NCBI RefSeq assembly: GCF_025854375.1 | Contig: NZ_CP107575.1 | Location: 2,666,001 to 2,730,000, forward strand | DNA from: Glutamicibacter sp. JL.03c | GTDB taxonomy: Bacteria > Actinomycetota > Actinomycetes > Actinomycetales > Micrococcaceae | DNA: 64,000 nucleotides | Direction: 5' to 3' | Part shown: piece by piece, positions 35,271 through 48,112 of the stretch | Layout: the number at the start of each line of letters is the position of its first letter | Position numbering within the stretch: the first letter of the stretch is position 1 | Translations under genes and position numbers: made by a program | Notes under the pieces: generated by a model | Told to the model about the DNA's origin: nothing | What the model saw: the letters and a program-made list of their open reading frames with translations, nothing else | Database searches by the model: none

Positions 35271-36680
35271 CTAGCATTCGACCACGTTGACGGCCAATCC
35301 GCCCATCGCGGTCTCCTTGTACTTGTCGCTCATATCCTTGCCGGTTTCACGCATCGTGATGATCACTTCATCGAGGGTGACGTGATGTTCACCGTCACCC
35401 ATCAGGGCCATCTTCGCGGCGTTTACAGCCTTGGACGCAGCAATAGCATTGCGCTCGATGCATGGGATCTGCACCAGGCCGCCAATGGGATCACAGGTCA
35501 AACCCAGGTTATGCTCCATGGCGATCTCAGCGGCATTCTCTACCTGAGCCGGGGTTCCGCCCAGGACTTCAGCCAGGCCGGCAGCGGCCATCGACGAGGC
35601 TGAGCCCACTTCGCCCTGGCAGCCGACCTCCGCACCGGAAATAGAAGCCTGCTCCTTGTAAAGCACGCCCACCGCGCCGGCGGTCAGCAGGAAGTTCACG
35701 ACAGCATCGTGCTTCTCTTCTTCATTCCAGTACTTGGCACCAGGGGCATAGTGGGTAGCGTAGAACAAGACTGCGGGGATGATGCCAGCAGCTCCGTTGG
35801 TCGGCGCGGTAACTACGCGGCCGCCGGAAGCATTTTCCTCGTTCACTGCCAAGGCGACCAGGTTGATCCATTCCTGCCAATACACAGGATCACGGTCCTT
35901 GTCCTCCTTGCGCAGGCGCTCATGCCATTCCGGCGCGCGACGGCGCACCTTGAGCCCGCCGGGCAAAACGCCAGTACGCTCCAAAGCCGAATCCTTGCAG
36001 TCTTCCATCACCTGATAGATGTGGATCAGGCCTGAACGGATCTCTTCGCGGCTGCGATAGGCCAGCTCGTTGGCCATCATGATCTCTGCAATGGATTTGC
36101 CGGTGGACTGCGAATGTTCCAGCAACTGGGCTGCGGTGGTGAAGGGATAAGGCTGTTGCTGCAGCTTCTCCTCCAGGTTCTTCTCGATGCGCTCCTCGGC
36201 ACCTTCACGCACGATGAAGCCGCCGCCGACGGAGAAGAACGTCTCATTGACCAGCTCATTGCCCTGGGCATCCACAGCAACGAACTTCACGCCATTGGTG
36301 TGGCGCGGCAGCACGGTCAGCGGGTGCTGGATCATGTCGTTCACCGAGTAGTCCAGGTCTTTGCGCTGCCCTAGCTGGGCTGCCAGCCGCAGAACGCCGG
36401 TGCTTTCCATCTGAGCCAGTCGCTCATCGACCTGGGAAGGCAGAACCGTTTCGGGTTCGAATCCCTCGAGACCCAGCATGATGGCGGTGAAAGTTCCGTG
36501 CCCGCGACCAGTCGCGGCCAGAGAGCCGTAGACATCGACCCGGATACTATCCAGGGCATCCATCTTCTCTTCACGGAGTACTTGGGCGATGAACGCGTGC
36601 GCCGCACGCATTGGCCCCACGGTGTGGCTGGAGGAAGGTCCAATGCCAACCGAGAAAAGATCGAATACGCTTACCGCCAT
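35271..36680 (-). CDS. sdaA: L-serine ammonia-lyase (iron-sulfur type)
   Basis: This 469-residue single-chain L-serine dehydratase turns serine into pyruvate and ammonia. It has the N-terminal beta domain [21 protein letters not shown] and the catalytic alpha domain. The 4Fe-4S cysteines are in the regions [19 protein letters not shown] and [21 protein letters not shown]. The length fits the fused one-chain form. It stands downstream of the glycine-cleavage and glyA operon but behind its terminator, so it is its own unit. Functionally it drains serine made from glycine by GcvPTH and GlyA. Confidence 0.95.
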   Translation of the reverse strand: MAVSVFDLFSVGIGPSSSHTVGPMRAAHAFIAQVLREEKMDALDSIRVDVYGSLAATGRGHGTFTAIMLGLEGFEPETVLPSQVDERLAQMESTGVLRLAAQLGQRKDLDYSVNDMIQHPLTVLPRHTNGVKFVAVDAQGNELVNETFFSVGGGFIVREGAEERIEKNLEEKLQQQPYPFTTAAQLLEHSQSTGKSIAEIMMANELAYRSREEIRSGLIHIYQVMEDCKDSALERTGVLPGGLKVRRRAPEWHERLRKEDKDRDPVYWQEWINLVALAVNEENASGGRVVTAPTNGAAGIIPAVLFYATHYAPGAKYWNEEEKHDAVVNFLLTAGAVGVLYKEQASISGAEVGCQGEVGSASSMAAAGLAEVLGGTPAQVENAAEIAMEHNLGLTCDPIGGLVQIPCIERNAIAASKAVNAAKMALMGDGEHHVTLDEVIITMRETGKDMSDKYKETAMGGLAVNVVEC

Positions 36681-36813
36681 GGCGGGTCACATCCTTAGAA
36701 CGTCGGCAATCCGGGAGCTAGCTGCCGGAAAGATGGTGTGGTGTGCAAAGGGATCATCCTTGCATCGGGGCATCCGCACAGCGTGGGGTGGACTTCTGCG
36801 GATGAAAGACTGC

Positions 36814-36849
36814 GGGCCCGAAAAGCGAATGTTTCCGCCTTCCGGGCCC
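36814..36849 (-). terminator. Terminator of the gcv-glyA operon
   Basis: GGGCCCGAAAAGCG and CGCCTTCCGGGCCC pair over an 8-base loop with two G-T-type wobbles. On the minus strand it follows the glyA stop by about 18 bases. A small hairpin CGCCA/TGGCG precedes it. Confidence 0.7.
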
Positions 36850-36867
36850 CATCGCCACAAGATGGCG

Positions 36868-38190
36868 CTACTCGGAAACCTTGGCCAGATCCGGATACAG
36901 CGGATGGGCTTCAGCCAGCGTCAGCACCCGGTCCTTCAGCTCTGGCAAGACCGAAGTATTGCCATCAGCGCCAGCGATCAACGCCTGGGCGATGATCTCG
37001 GCAACTTCAGCGAACGCTGCCTGAGAGAAGCCGCGGGTTGCCAGCGCCGGGGTGCCGATGCGCAGACCCGAGGTGGTCATCGGCGGGCGTGGATCGAATG
37101 GCACCGCGTTGCGGTTCACCGTGATCTCCACCTGCGCCAGCAGATCTTCGGCCTGCTGCCCATCGAGCTCCGAGTTGCGCAGGTCCACCAGGACCAGGTG
37201 CACGTCGGTGCCGCCGGTCAGCACGCTGATGCCCTTGGCCGCCACATCGTCCTGGGTCAGGCGCTCGGCCAGGATCCTGGCACCAGCCAGGGTGCGCTGC
37301 TGGCGCTCCTTGAACTCTTCGGAGGCGGCGATCTTGAAGGCCACGGCCTTGCCTGCGATCACGTGCTCCAGCGGGCCGCCCTGCTGGCCCGGGAAGACTG
37401 CGGAGTTCAGCTTCTTCGCGATCTCGGCATCGTTGGACAGGATGATGCCGCCACGAGGACCGGCAAGGGTCTTGTGGGTGGTCGAGGTGACCACGTGGGC
37501 GTGCGGCACTGGCGATGGGTGCAGGCCTGCGGCGACCAGGCCAGCGAAGTGGGCCATGTCCACGAACAGGTATGCGCCGACCTTGTCAGCGATTTCGCGG
37601 AAGCGCTTGAAGTCCAGCTGGCGCGGGTAGGCCGACCAGCCGGCCACGATCATCTTCGGCTGGTGCTCCACAGCGAGGCGCTCGACCTCGTCCATGTCCA
37701 CCACGTTGGTTTCCTCGTTCACGCCGTAGGGAACGATGTTGAACAGGCGGCCGGAGAAGTTGATCTTCATGCCATGGGTCAAATGCCCGCCGTGAGCCAG
37801 GTTCAATCCGAGCACGGTGTCGCCGGGGCGGACCAGTGCGTGGTAGACCGAGGCGTTGGCCTGGGCGCCGGAGTGCGGCTGGACGTTGGCGAAGTTCGCG
37901 CCGAACAGTTCCTTGATGCGCTCGATGGCCAGGGTCTCGATGACGTCGACTTCTTCGCAGCCGCCGTAGTAGCGGCGGCCCGGGTAGCCTTCGGCGTACT
38001 TGTTGGTCAGTACCGAGCCCTGGGCCTGCATGACGGCCTGGGCGGTGTGGTTCTCCGAGGCGATCATTTCCAGGCCGCGCTGCTGGCGGGCCAGTTCGGC
38101 GTCGATGCGCTGCGCCACCTCCGGGTCCAGGGATGCCAGCGACTGGGTCAGGGATGCTGGTGCTAGGGATTCAAAAGTCTGGTTGCTCAT
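36868..38190 (-). CDS. glyA: Serine hydroxymethyltransferase
   Basis: This 440-residue PLP enzyme interconverts serine and glycine with tetrahydrofolate. The PLP lysine is in [16 protein letters not shown]. Other hallmarks are [35 protein letters not shown] and the tetrahydrofolate-site region. Its ATG shares the A of the gcvH stop codon (38190), so it is tightly coupled as the last gene of the riboswitch-controlled operon. Here it can use the methylene-tetrahydrofolate made by glycine cleavage. Confidence 0.97.
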   Translation of the reverse strand: MSNQTFESLAPASLTQSLASLDPEVAQRIDAELARQQRGLEMIASENHTAQAVMQAQGSVLTNKYAEGYPGRRYYGGCEEVDVIETLAIERIKELFGANFANVQPHSGAQANASVYHALVRPGDTVLGLNLAHGGHLTHGMKINFSGRLFNIVPYGVNEETNVVDMDEVERLAVEHQPKMIVAGWSAYPRQLDFKRFREIADKVGAYLFVDMAHFAGLVAAGLHPSPVPHAHVVTSTTHKTLAGPRGGIILSNDAEIAKKLNSAVFPGQQGGPLEHVIAGKAVAFKIAASEEFKERQQRTLAGARILAERLTQDDVAAKGISVLTGGTDVHLVLVDLRNSELDGQQAEDLLAQVEITVNRNAVPFDPRPPMTTSGLRIGTPALATRGFSQAAFAEVAEIIAQALIAGADGNTSVLPELKDRVLTLAEAHPLYPDLAKVSE

Positions 38191-38570
38191 TACTGGACGT
38201 CTCCACCGTTTGCGCTTGCGTAGTCTACTGCCGAAAGCAGCGGGCCTTCTTCGGTCACTTCTACGGTGAACAGCCAGCCGGCACCGTAGGGGTCTTCGTT
38301 CAGGATTGCCGGGTTGTCAACGGCCTCATCATTGACGGCAACCACGGTGCCGGTCACTGGCGAGTACAGGTCGGAAACCGACTTGGTGGATTCCACCTCG
38401 CCACAGGTTTCGCCGGCGCTGACGGAATCGCCAACCTCAGGCAGGTCCACGTAGACCACGTCGCCCAAGGCGTCTGCAGCGATCTGGGTGATGCCGACCT
38501 TGGCGGGGGACGATGCGTCGATCCACTCATGTTCTGCCGAGTAGCGTAATGACGAAAGAACTTTACTCAC
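38190..38570 (-). CDS. gcvH: Glycine cleavage system H protein
   Basis: This 126-residue lipoyl carrier shuttles the aminomethyl group between the P, T and L proteins. The lipoylated lysine is in [18 protein letters not shown]. The N-terminal [10 protein letters not shown] and the late [15 protein letters not shown] are typical. It lies 60 bp behind gcvT and overlaps glyA by one base. L protein (lipoamide dehydrogenase) is not in the window. Confidence 0.97.
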   Translation of the reverse strand: MSKVLSSLRYSAEHEWIDASSPAKVGITQIAADALGDVVYVDLPEVGDSVSAGETCGEVESTKSVSDLYSPVTGTVVAVNDEAVDNPAILNEDPYGAGWLFTVEVTEEGPLLSAVDYASANGGDVQ

Positions 38571-38630
38571 GGTATTTCCTCTCCCAAGGGAATAAGCGGG
38601 CGAATGGCTTGGCCCTACTGATGTTTAACG

Positions 38631-39758
38631 TTACTTGGCTCGCGTGTAGAACGGCAGTTCGACGACGACAAATGGCAAAGTCTTACCGCGCAGATCAACC
38701 TCTAGCTCGGTGCCGACTTCACTGTATTCTGCATCCACATACCCCAGGGCTACCGGGTAGCCGAGGGTCGGAGATGGCTGTCCTGAGGTGATTTCACCAA
38801 CAGCGGCCCCATCCTTGACGATGGCGTAGCCACCGCGTCCGGCGCGCTTGCCCAGGCCCTTCAAACCAACCAGCTTGCGTGCCGGGGTCTGTTCCCTCAG
38901 GGCTTCCAAGGCCGTTCGACCCACGAAGTCTTCTTCCTTCTTGAAGGAGACCACAGGGCCAAATCCCGCATCAAATGGGGTGCGTTCCAGGCTCAGCTCG
39001 TTGCCGTACAACGGCATGCCGGCCTCCAGGCGAAGCGAGTCGCGGGCGGCCAGGCCGCACGGAACCAGCTCGTGATCCGCACCGATGTTGATGATCTTGC
39101 TCCACAGTTCAGCGGCGTCTTCGTTTTCGATGATCAATTCGAAGCCGTCTTCGCCGGTGTATCCTGTGCGCGCCAGCAGCACGTTGATACCGCCGAGCAC
39201 CAGATTCACCGCTGCGTAATATTTCAGTTCTGTGACGCTCTGGGCGGTCCGCTCATCGGCGGCGAGCTTGCCCACAATGGCTTCGGAATTCGGTCCCTGG
39301 ACCGCGATCAGGGCCTGGCGTTCCGAAGCGTTATCCACCTCGACGTCGAATCCGGCGGCGCGCTCTTGAAGGGCCACTGCCACGACCTCGGCGTTGCCGG
39401 CGTTGGGGACAACCAGGTACTTTTCTTCTTCCAGGCGGTACACGATCAAGTCATCGATGATCTTGCCTTCATCGTTGAGGATCAGCGAGTACTTGGCCTT
39501 GCCCACCTTCATGATGGTGAAGTTGCCGGCCAGCGCGGTGTTCAACGCCGTGCCAGCCTGTGGACCGGAAAGGTATACCTCGCCCATATGGGACAGGTCG
39601 AACAGGCCTGCGGTGGAGCGGACGGCCTTGTGCTCTGCCAGTTCCGAGCCGTACTTCAGCGGCATATCCCAGCCGCCGAAGTCGGTGAAGTTCGCACCGA
39701 GTTCTGCATGCTGGGCATGCAGGGCGGTGTGCTTGAGTTCTTGGGTGGTCTCAGTCAT
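38631..39758 (-). CDS. gcvT: Glycine cleavage system aminomethyltransferase (T protein)
   Basis: This 375-residue folate enzyme releases ammonia from the H-protein-bound aminomethyl group and forms methylene-tetrahydrofolate. Motifs are FTDFGGWDMPLKYGSELAEH near the start, FDLSHMGEVYLSGP, and RTGYTGEDGFELIIE. The late region GEITSGQPSPTLG is also conserved. It follows gcvP by 12 bp on the same strand, as part of the operon behind the glycine riboswitch. Confidence 0.96.
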   Translation of the reverse strand: MTETTQELKHTALHAQHAELGANFTDFGGWDMPLKYGSELAEHKAVRSTAGLFDLSHMGEVYLSGPQAGTALNTALAGNFTIMKVGKAKYSLILNDEGKIIDDLIVYRLEEEKYLVVPNAGNAEVVAVALQERAAGFDVEVDNASERQALIAVQGPNSEAIVGKLAADERTAQSVTELKYYAAVNLVLGGINVLLARTGYTGEDGFELIIENEDAAELWSKIINIGADHELVPCGLAARDSLRLEAGMPLYGNELSLERTPFDAGFGPVVSFKKEEDFVGRTALEALREQTPARKLVGLKGLGKRAGRGGYAIVKDGAAVGEITSGQPSPTLGYPVALGYVDAEYSEVGTELEVDLRGKTLPFVVVELPFYTRAK

Positions 39759-39770
39759 CTCAAGGTCTTC

Positions 39771-42617
<2,847 letters not shown>

Positions 42618-42684
42618 GGTGCTGGAGTCTCCACGGGGATCTGTCTTGGCGCATGCCAAAGGAAGGACGCTTTGCCTCCCCATC

Positions 42685-42880
42685 CCTGTTGCACAACCTG
42701 AGAGTTTTACACGTCCGGCCAACTAAGCCGGGCGCTTGCACCTTCGGTGAGCCGGGTCTGGCCGGCTACTTTCCAGAGTTGCCTCGTGATGGCGGTACGG
42801 GGGCCTGAGAGTTTCCTGGGGAGGAATTGCTCCTACGGCGCCCGTCCATGGTGTGAACGGGACTCTCCCGCCATCCGTCT
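42685..42880 (-). promoter_or_regulatory. Tandem glycine riboswitch
   Basis: On the minus strand two gcvT-type aptamers lie in tandem just upstream of gcvP. The first runs from GGGAGAGTCC through GCCGTAGGAGCAA to CAGGAAACTCTCAGGC. The second has CACCGAAGGTGCAAGCG and AAAACTCTCAGG. In each, the CTCTCAGG end strand and the GGTGCAA-type core are conserved. The two-aptamer layout is the classic glycine sensor that turns on glycine cleavage genes when glycine is plentiful. It should control the whole gcvPTH-glyA operon. Confidence 0.95.
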
Positions 42881-42981
42881 ATGGCGCGCACTGCCGGCCG
42901 GAGACCTGCAGCACACGACCATGTTACCTGCCACGCGCAGAACATCAAAGACGCCCCGGCAGAAAAGCCGTCACAAAACTT

Positions 42982-43770
42982 CTAGTGAGCGTCGGCCGAG
43001 AGCTGCACGTACTGGGGATACTTCGCTGACAAGGAATCTCCCGAGGAGGTTCCGGTCAATCGGCGCCTGATCCACGGCACCAAATGCTCGGTGGCCCAGC
43101 CCAGTTCCTCCTTGAGCTTTTCGCCCCGGGAGTTCACGGCCAGGTCAGGCAGAACCGGCGCCAGGATCCTCTCGGCCCAGTTGCCCTCGGTGACCCGGTG
43201 CTCGCCCAGCACATTGAGCACCTTGGCGGCCATCAGCGCATGGCCCAGCTCGTTCATGTGCAGGCGGTCCGCCGCCCAGTAGCGCGGGTCGGAGAATTCG
43301 CGCCAACGCCAGTAGTCGGCGACGATCGCCCCGTGCTGGTCGGCGATCTCGCGCACCTTCTCGTTGTAGATCGCGGTGCGCGGACGGGTCTTGGAGAACA
43401 GCGGGGACTCGACGGTATCAAAACCGGTGAACAGCATGACGGTGCTGCCGGCCTCGGCGAAGCGGCGGACCATGCCTTCATAGCCGTGCATCAGGGCATC
43501 GAGATCAGCGGTGGGGCGCAGGATGTCATTGCCGCCGGCGTAGATGCTCACCAGGTCCGGGGCCAGCGAAAGCCCCTGGTCCAGCTGCTGGTTGATGACC
43601 TGGCCGATTTTCTTGCCGCGCACCGCGAGGTTGGCGTACTCCCAGTCCCCTTCAGCGCTGAGCACCTCGGCGACGCGGTCGGCCCAGCCGCGCACCTGGT
43701 TGGGGCGGGCAGCGTCGACATCGCCGACGCCCTCGGTGAATGAATCACCCAATGCCAGAAATTTCTTCAC
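42982..43770 (-). CDS. SGNH/GDSL hydrolase
   Basis: This 262-residue esterase/lipase-type hydrolase has block I FLALGDSFTEG with the nucleophile Ser, block III IYAGGNDILRP, and the closing RLHMNELGHALMA with the catalytic His (block V, DxxH-like). There is no signal peptide, so it is cytoplasmic. It lies 48 bp downstream of a beta-lactamase-family gene on the same strand; the two may form an operon. The substrate is unknown. Confidence 0.87.
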   Translation of the reverse strand: MKKFLALGDSFTEGVGDVDAARPNQVRGWADRVAEVLSAEGDWEYANLAVRGKKIGQVINQQLDQGLSLAPDLVSIYAGGNDILRPTADLDALMHGYEGMVRRFAEAGSTVMLFTGFDTVESPLFSKTRPRTAIYNEKVREIADQHGAIVADYWRWREFSDPRYWAADRLHMNELGHALMAAKVLNVLGEHRVTEGNWAERILAPVLPDLAVNSRGEKLKEELGWATEHLVPWIRRRLTGTSSGDSLSAKYPQYVQLSADAH

Positions 43771-43818
43771 TTCAATCCCACTTCGTATTTCTGCTGTTCG
43801 TGCGTTGCCCTGGTGGGG

Positions 43819-44979
43819 CTAGTTGGATTTCGCCCTGGCGTTCTTCGCCAGGATCAGCTGGCGCGCCAATTGGCTCAGCTGCACCCCGGTGGAGGTGTCC
43901 TTGGGTCCCTCATTGCGTGAAGGGATGAAGCCGAAGCCCAGCTGGTAGGCGGGGTCGGCAAAAGCCAGAGAGGAGTTCGCCCCGTCATGCCCGTAGGCGA
44001 AGATGGATCCGTAGTTGTTGCGGGCGGTCGCCTTCATGAAGCCCAGGGCGAAGGCCTGCAGCAACCCACTGGTGCGGTCGTGGCCGTAGACCAGTTCGGT
44101 GGAGACCTGCGCCCAGGTGTCGGCATTGAGGAACCCGCTGGCGGCACCCAAGGATGGCACCGTGCCGAAGGATGCGGCGTAGATGGCGGCCAGGCCCTGG
44201 GCGTTGGCGACCCCGCCCATGGAGGCCGGCCCCAATTCGCGCACCTGCGCTGCATTGGCCAGTTCATGCCAGTTGTAAACCGGGCCATCGGCCAGCGCGA
44301 ATCCGGAGGCGGAGTTCACGGCCAGGCCGGCCGGGGAGAACGGGTCGAAGAATTCGGCCGGGGCATCGACTGCGGGCAAGACGTCGCGGTAGCGGGATTC
44401 CAGCGAGGGATCCTGTCCGATATAAACATCGACACCCAGCGGCTTGCGGATGCGCTCTTCGAAGACTTCCTTCAGTTCCTTGCCAGTGACGCGGCGGACC
44501 AGTTCTTCCATGAGCACGCCCATGGTGATGGCGTGGTAGCCCACGATGTTCTGCCCTAGCGGCCAGATGCTTGGCATGGAAGCCAGGATCTTGGCGTATT
44601 CGGCGGAGTCCAGCAGGATCTGGCTGGGCACTCCCCCGGGGACGCCGAGCACGCCGGCCTGGTGGCTGAGCACTTCGCCGACGCTCAGCGCGCTCTTGCC
44701 GCTGGCGCCGAATTCGGGCCAGTAGGTGGCCATGGGTGCGCTCGGGTCGATCAGCCCGTCTTGGACAAGCAGTGCGACAACGAGAGCGCCCAGCCCCTTG
44801 GTGCAGGAGAAGACGCAGGTGAGCGCATTGCCTGAAAGGTGTTCGCCCACGCTGTGGCGGAGGACCAGTTCCCCGCGGTGATAGATCGCCAGCTGGGCCG
44901 AATAGTTTTCCTCTTCGGCAGCCCGGGCTTCGAGCGCCTGGGCCAATGGCGCGAAATCTTCGCTGATCACCGAGTCCAT
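43819..44979 (-). CDS. Beta-lactamase-family serine hydrolase
   Basis: This 386-residue protein is of the class C beta-lactamase/EstB esterase type. The SxxK motif is SCTK in CVFSCTKGLGALVVALL, the Tyr motif is near NIVGYHAITMG, and the third motif region is AYGHDGANSSLAFADP. No signal peptide is visible, so a cytoplasmic esterase is more likely than a beta-lactamase. It precedes the SGNH hydrolase gene on the same strand. Confidence 0.85.
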   Translation of the reverse strand: MDSVISEDFAPLAQALEARAAEEENYSAQLAIYHRGELVLRHSVGEHLSGNALTCVFSCTKGLGALVVALLVQDGLIDPSAPMATYWPEFGASGKSALSVGEVLSHQAGVLGVPGGVPSQILLDSAEYAKILASMPSIWPLGQNIVGYHAITMGVLMEELVRRVTGKELKEVFEERIRKPLGVDVYIGQDPSLESRYRDVLPAVDAPAEFFDPFSPAGLAVNSASGFALADGPVYNWHELANAAQVRELGPASMGGVANAQGLAAIYAASFGTVPSLGAASGFLNADTWAQVSTELVYGHDRTSGLLQAFALGFMKATARNNYGSIFAYGHDGANSSLAFADPAYQLGFGFIPSRNEGPKDTSTGVQLSQLARQLILAKNARAKSN

Positions 44980-45242
44980 CTACATCCTTAAACTGCTTGC
45001 CGCTTTTCAACCAACCCTAGTCGTAATTCACGCGAATCTCGATCGGCGCGACTCGACATCCCTTCCAGCATATCCGTACGTCAAGTCACAGGTTCAGGGC
45101 GCTTTGACCGCTTATCTCCTGATTGATGCCGTTCGACTCGTGATACTGTGAGCCAACCCAGAAGGCGGTTTGCCGACCTAAGGTGCAACAACTAAATTTG
45201 TCATGCTTGCCACCAATATTTGAAGGAGATGATCTCGATCGC

Positions 45243-46694
45243 ATGACTGTGGATAGTGACACGCCAGTACCCAAGAGCCAGGATGCAGAACTCAAGCGGG
45301 TGATCGGCCCCAAGCTGCTGCTGTTCCTCATCATGGGCGATATCATCGGCGCAGGCATTTTTGCTATTACCGGCAAGGTGGCAGGACAGGTCGGCGGCGC
45401 AGCATGGCTGCCCTTCCTGGTTGCCTTCGCCATCGCAACCCTCACCGCATTCAGCTACCTGGAACTGGTGACCAAATACCCCCATGCCGCCGGCGCTGCA
45501 CTCTATGTGCACAAGGCTTTCGGCATCCATTTTGTCACCTTCATCGTGGCCTTCACCGTGGCTTGTTCTGGCATCACGAGTGCCGCCACATCGGCGACCC
45601 TGGTGGGGCAAAACCTGCTGATCGGCTTCGGCCAGTTCATTGACGGTGTGCCAACCACCCCTCAGGCGGGGATGTGGGCAGCCATTATCATCATCGTGAT
45701 CCTTGCCCTGATCAACCTGCGTGGCGTGGGCGAGAGCGTGAAGTTCAATCTGGTGCTGACGATCGTTTCGCTGGCCATCATGGCCGTGATCATCGGCATC
45801 GGTTTCGCTGTGATCGCTTCCGGCCAGGGTGATATCAGCCGCCTGGTGGTCTTCGAGACCCCGTCGGACCGCAGCCTGTTCGCCGCGGTGACCATGGGTA
45901 CCGCCATCGCGTTCTTCGCAATGGTCGGCTTCGAGGACTCGGTGAACCTGGTGGAAGAGACCAAGAACCCGAACAAGATCTTCCCGAAGATCATGCTCAT
46001 CGGCTTGGGCTTGTGCGCGGTGATCTACATGCTGGTGGCCATCACCGTGATCATGGTGATCCCCACCGGCGACCTGCTGAATCCGAAGAACCCGGATGCC
46101 GGCATCCTTCTGGACGTGGTGCGCATTGGCGCTCCGAACATCCCGATCGATACCATCTTCCCGTTCGTGACCGTCTTCGCGGTGGTCAATACCGCGCTGA
46201 TGAACATGCTCATGGCCAGCCGCTTGCTCTACGGCATGGCTCGCCAGGGAGTGCTGCCGCAGTTCCTGGGCAAGGTGCATTCCACTCGACGCTCCCCTTG
46301 GGTAGCGATCCTGTTCAGCACCGCTTTGGCGATTGCCCTGGTGGCTTATGTGAACCTGGATAGCGAGAACGGCATTGTCGGTTCCCTCGGTGGCACCACC
46401 GCACTGCTGCTGCTCTGCGTCTTCGCGGTAGTCAACGTTTCGCTGCTGGTCTTGCGCCGCGAGAAGGCGCCCGCCGACGCCTTCCGAGCACCGACCATCA
46501 TCCCGTTTCTGGGCGTGGTCTTCTGCCTGTTCCTCGCCGGTCCGTGGGCACGTTCCCGCGCCGACTGGGTGCAGTACGAAATTGCCGGCCTGCTGCTGGT
46601 GATCGGCGTGGTCCTCTGGGCAGTGACCTGGCTGGTCAACCGCATCAACTACAAGAAGGGCAACATCGAAACGCGCCCTGGGCACTACGAATAA
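45243..46694 (+). CDS. APC superfamily amino acid permease
   Basis: This 483-residue integral membrane protein has about 12 transmembrane segments. GPKLLLFLIMGDIIGAGIFAITG is the conserved first APC segment, and AMVGFEDSVNLVEETKNPNKIFPK the cytoplasmic-loop motif of the CAT-like branch. GAAGGAG lies 15 bases before the ATG, a long spacing; the frame is open back to 45183 without a better start. It stands alone with a terminator behind it. The substrate is probably an amino acid, perhaps cationic; the sequence does not settle it. Confidence 0.88.
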   Translation: MTVDSDTPVPKSQDAELKRVIGPKLLLFLIMGDIIGAGIFAITGKVAGQVGGAAWLPFLVAFAIATLTAFSYLELVTKYPHAAGAALYVHKAFGIHFVTFIVAFTVACSGITSAATSATLVGQNLLIGFGQFIDGVPTTPQAGMWAAIIIIVILALINLRGVGESVKFNLVLTIVSLAIMAVIIGIGFAVIASGQGDISRLVVFETPSDRSLFAAVTMGTAIAFFAMVGFEDSVNLVEETKNPNKIFPKIMLIGLGLCAVIYMLVAITVIMVIPTGDLLNPKNPDAGILLDVVRIGAPNIPIDTIFPFVTVFAVVNTALMNMLMASRLLYGMARQGVLPQFLGKVHSTRRSPWVAILFSTALAIALVAYVNLDSENGIVGSLGGTTALLLLCVFAVVNVSLLVLRREKAPADAFRAPTIIPFLGVVFCLFLAGPWARSRADWVQYEIAGLLLVIGVVLWAVTWLVNRINYKKGNIETRPGHYE

Positions 46695-46707
46695 GTAGTA
46701 GCAGACG

Positions 46708-46752
46708 AAGCTGTGGTCCATCGGGAATTCCCGGTGGACCACAGCTTTTTTG
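46708..46752 (+). terminator. Intrinsic terminator after the permease gene
   Basis: AAGCTGTGGTCCA pairs perfectly with TGGACCACAGCTT, the inner CGGGAATTCCCG extends the stem, and TTTTTT follows. It lies 13 bp after the stop. Confidence 0.93.
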
Positions 46753-46774
46753 ATCGTGATTCCGGCGTTGGCCG

Positions 46775-47689
46775 CTAGGCCTGCTGCTGGAAGGTCTCCT
46801 GGCGGAAGCGCAGCTTCCAGCCATTGGCGCCTGATTGCCACCATGAGGAGACCACGAGCACCCGGGCGTCGGCCTGCGTCATGCGGTAGGCCAGCAGGAT
46901 GATTTCGTCGCTGATTTGTCGGGTGGCCAAGACCTGCATGTCCCCGGTGCTGGGCAGGGCGGATCCGGCATCCAGAAGGGCTGAGATGCTGGCGACATCA
47001 AGCAGGCCGCCGTGCCGGGTCACTTCTTGATAGCTCGGGTGCAAAAAGTCCTTGAGCTCGGTGAAATTGGTGCGGATCTGCGGGTCGAGGAACCCCAGTT
47101 CCAGCTCGTACACGGTGGCCGCTAGGTCAGCTCCTGGAGCTGCGGCGGCCGGTGCGGCCGGGACTGGCGCCTCGGCTTCGGCGGCCGGAGCCTTGGCGGG
47201 GGCGGCAGCAGCTGGGCGGGCGCCGCCGGTGTAGCCAGGGCCTGCATCTGGTCTGGTTCCCTGCTGATGGGCGGTGGCTGCGGCACGAGCGTGGTCGTCG
47301 GCGGCTTCGTTCAGCTCGTGGCCTGCGTGCCCCTTGACCCATTCAAAGGTGTACTTCCGGCCCTGGATCGCGGCGTCGAGTTCCTTGAGGATGTCCTGGT
47401 TGAGCACCTGCTTGCCGTCGGCCTTTTTCCAGCCGCGCTTCTTCCAGCCGGGCATCCATTTGCTGATGCAGTTGATGGCGTACTGCGAATCGCAGAGGAT
47501 TTTCAGTTCTTCATCTGGCAGGTGCGCGGTGGAACGGAAGAGCTCGAGGACGGCTTGGAGTTCGCCCATGTTGTTGGTTCCGTGGTCCCAGCCTCCTGCG
47601 GCCCAGTTCTCTTCATCCACGTACCAGGCCCAGCCGGCCGGTCCCGGATTGCCGAGGGCGGATCCATCTGCAGCAGCAATGATCGTCAT
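46775..47689 (-). CDS. rnhA: Ribonuclease HI fused to an NTF2-like domain
   Basis: This 304-residue protein removes RNA from RNA-DNA hybrids. The N-terminal RNase H domain (residues 1-150) has the four acidic catalytic sites in AADGSALGNPG, NNMGELQAV, CDSQYAI and NEAADDHA. An Ala/Pro-rich linker (about 150-190) leads to a C-terminal domain (about 195-304) with the pattern of the DUF4440/SnoaL-like NTF2 fold. That extra domain is unusual for RNase HI and has no known role here. It converges on the permease gene. Confidence 0.9.
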   Translation of the reverse strand: MTIIAAADGSALGNPGPAGWAWYVDEENWAAGGWDHGTNNMGELQAVLELFRSTAHLPDEELKILCDSQYAINCISKWMPGWKKRGWKKADGKQVLNQDILKELDAAIQGRKYTFEWVKGHAGHELNEAADDHARAAATAHQQGTRPDAGPGYTGGARPAAAAPAKAPAAEAEAPVPAAPAAAAPGADLAATVYELELGFLDPQIRTNFTELKDFLHPSYQEVTRHGGLLDVASISALLDAGSALPSTGDMQVLATRQISDEIILLAYRMTQADARVLVVSSWWQSGANGWKLRFRQETFQQQA

Positions 47690-47797
47690 GGTTTAATCCT
47701 GCCATGGTGCAGGCCCTTGATTGGTTCTTCGATCAGGCCATGTCGCCACCGGATCCATGGCAGTCTTCGCACCAGCTGCCGAAGCACACTGGCTACC

Positions 47798-48112
47798 ATG
47801 GGTGGCGTGAAGAATTTCTTGCCATTATCAGCGTCCCTGGCCCTGATGCTCACCGCCTGTTCTGGTCCTTCCACCGATGAGCTGCGGGAGAAAGATCCCG
47901 AAGGCTACGCCGCGTGCATCCATCTGGGCGGCGGGCTGGACGCTGCGCAAGGGGTGGGCGAGACCAATCTCCAGAAGGCGGCGGCTCATGCCGCGCAATC
48001 GGCCACCGCGCAGCTGCGGGCCGTCGTTGACATTCAAAAGACGGAAACCCCTGGGATCACAGACCTTGATGGGTTCAAGGAGGCTTGTGAAGCCCAGGGG
48101 TTCGACTACTAG
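47798..48112 (+). CDS. Small putative lipoprotein
   Basis: This 104-residue protein has a short signal peptide with a lipobox (LMLTAC) and a helical mature part rich in Ala, Asp and Glu (EGYAACIHLGGGLDAAQGVGE). A GTG three codons later (47807) is an equally good start. It overlaps the 3' end of the converging reductase gene by 4 bp. I do not recognise a family. Confidence 0.6.
   Translation: MGGVKNFLPLSASLALMLTACSGPSTDELREKDPEGYAACIHLGGGLDAAQGVGETNLQKAAAHAAQSATAQLRAVVDIQKTETPGITDLDGFKEACEAQGFDY

Noticed and set aside
36450-36475. tRNA T-arm-like GGTTCGAATCC
   Set aside because: It is inside the conserved sdaA coding sequence and no cloverleaf surrounds it.
45201-46844. Long minus-strand open frame opposite the APC permease
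   Set aside because: The His/Asp/Gln-rich translation is the mirror of a membrane protein gene, a common GC-rich artefact.
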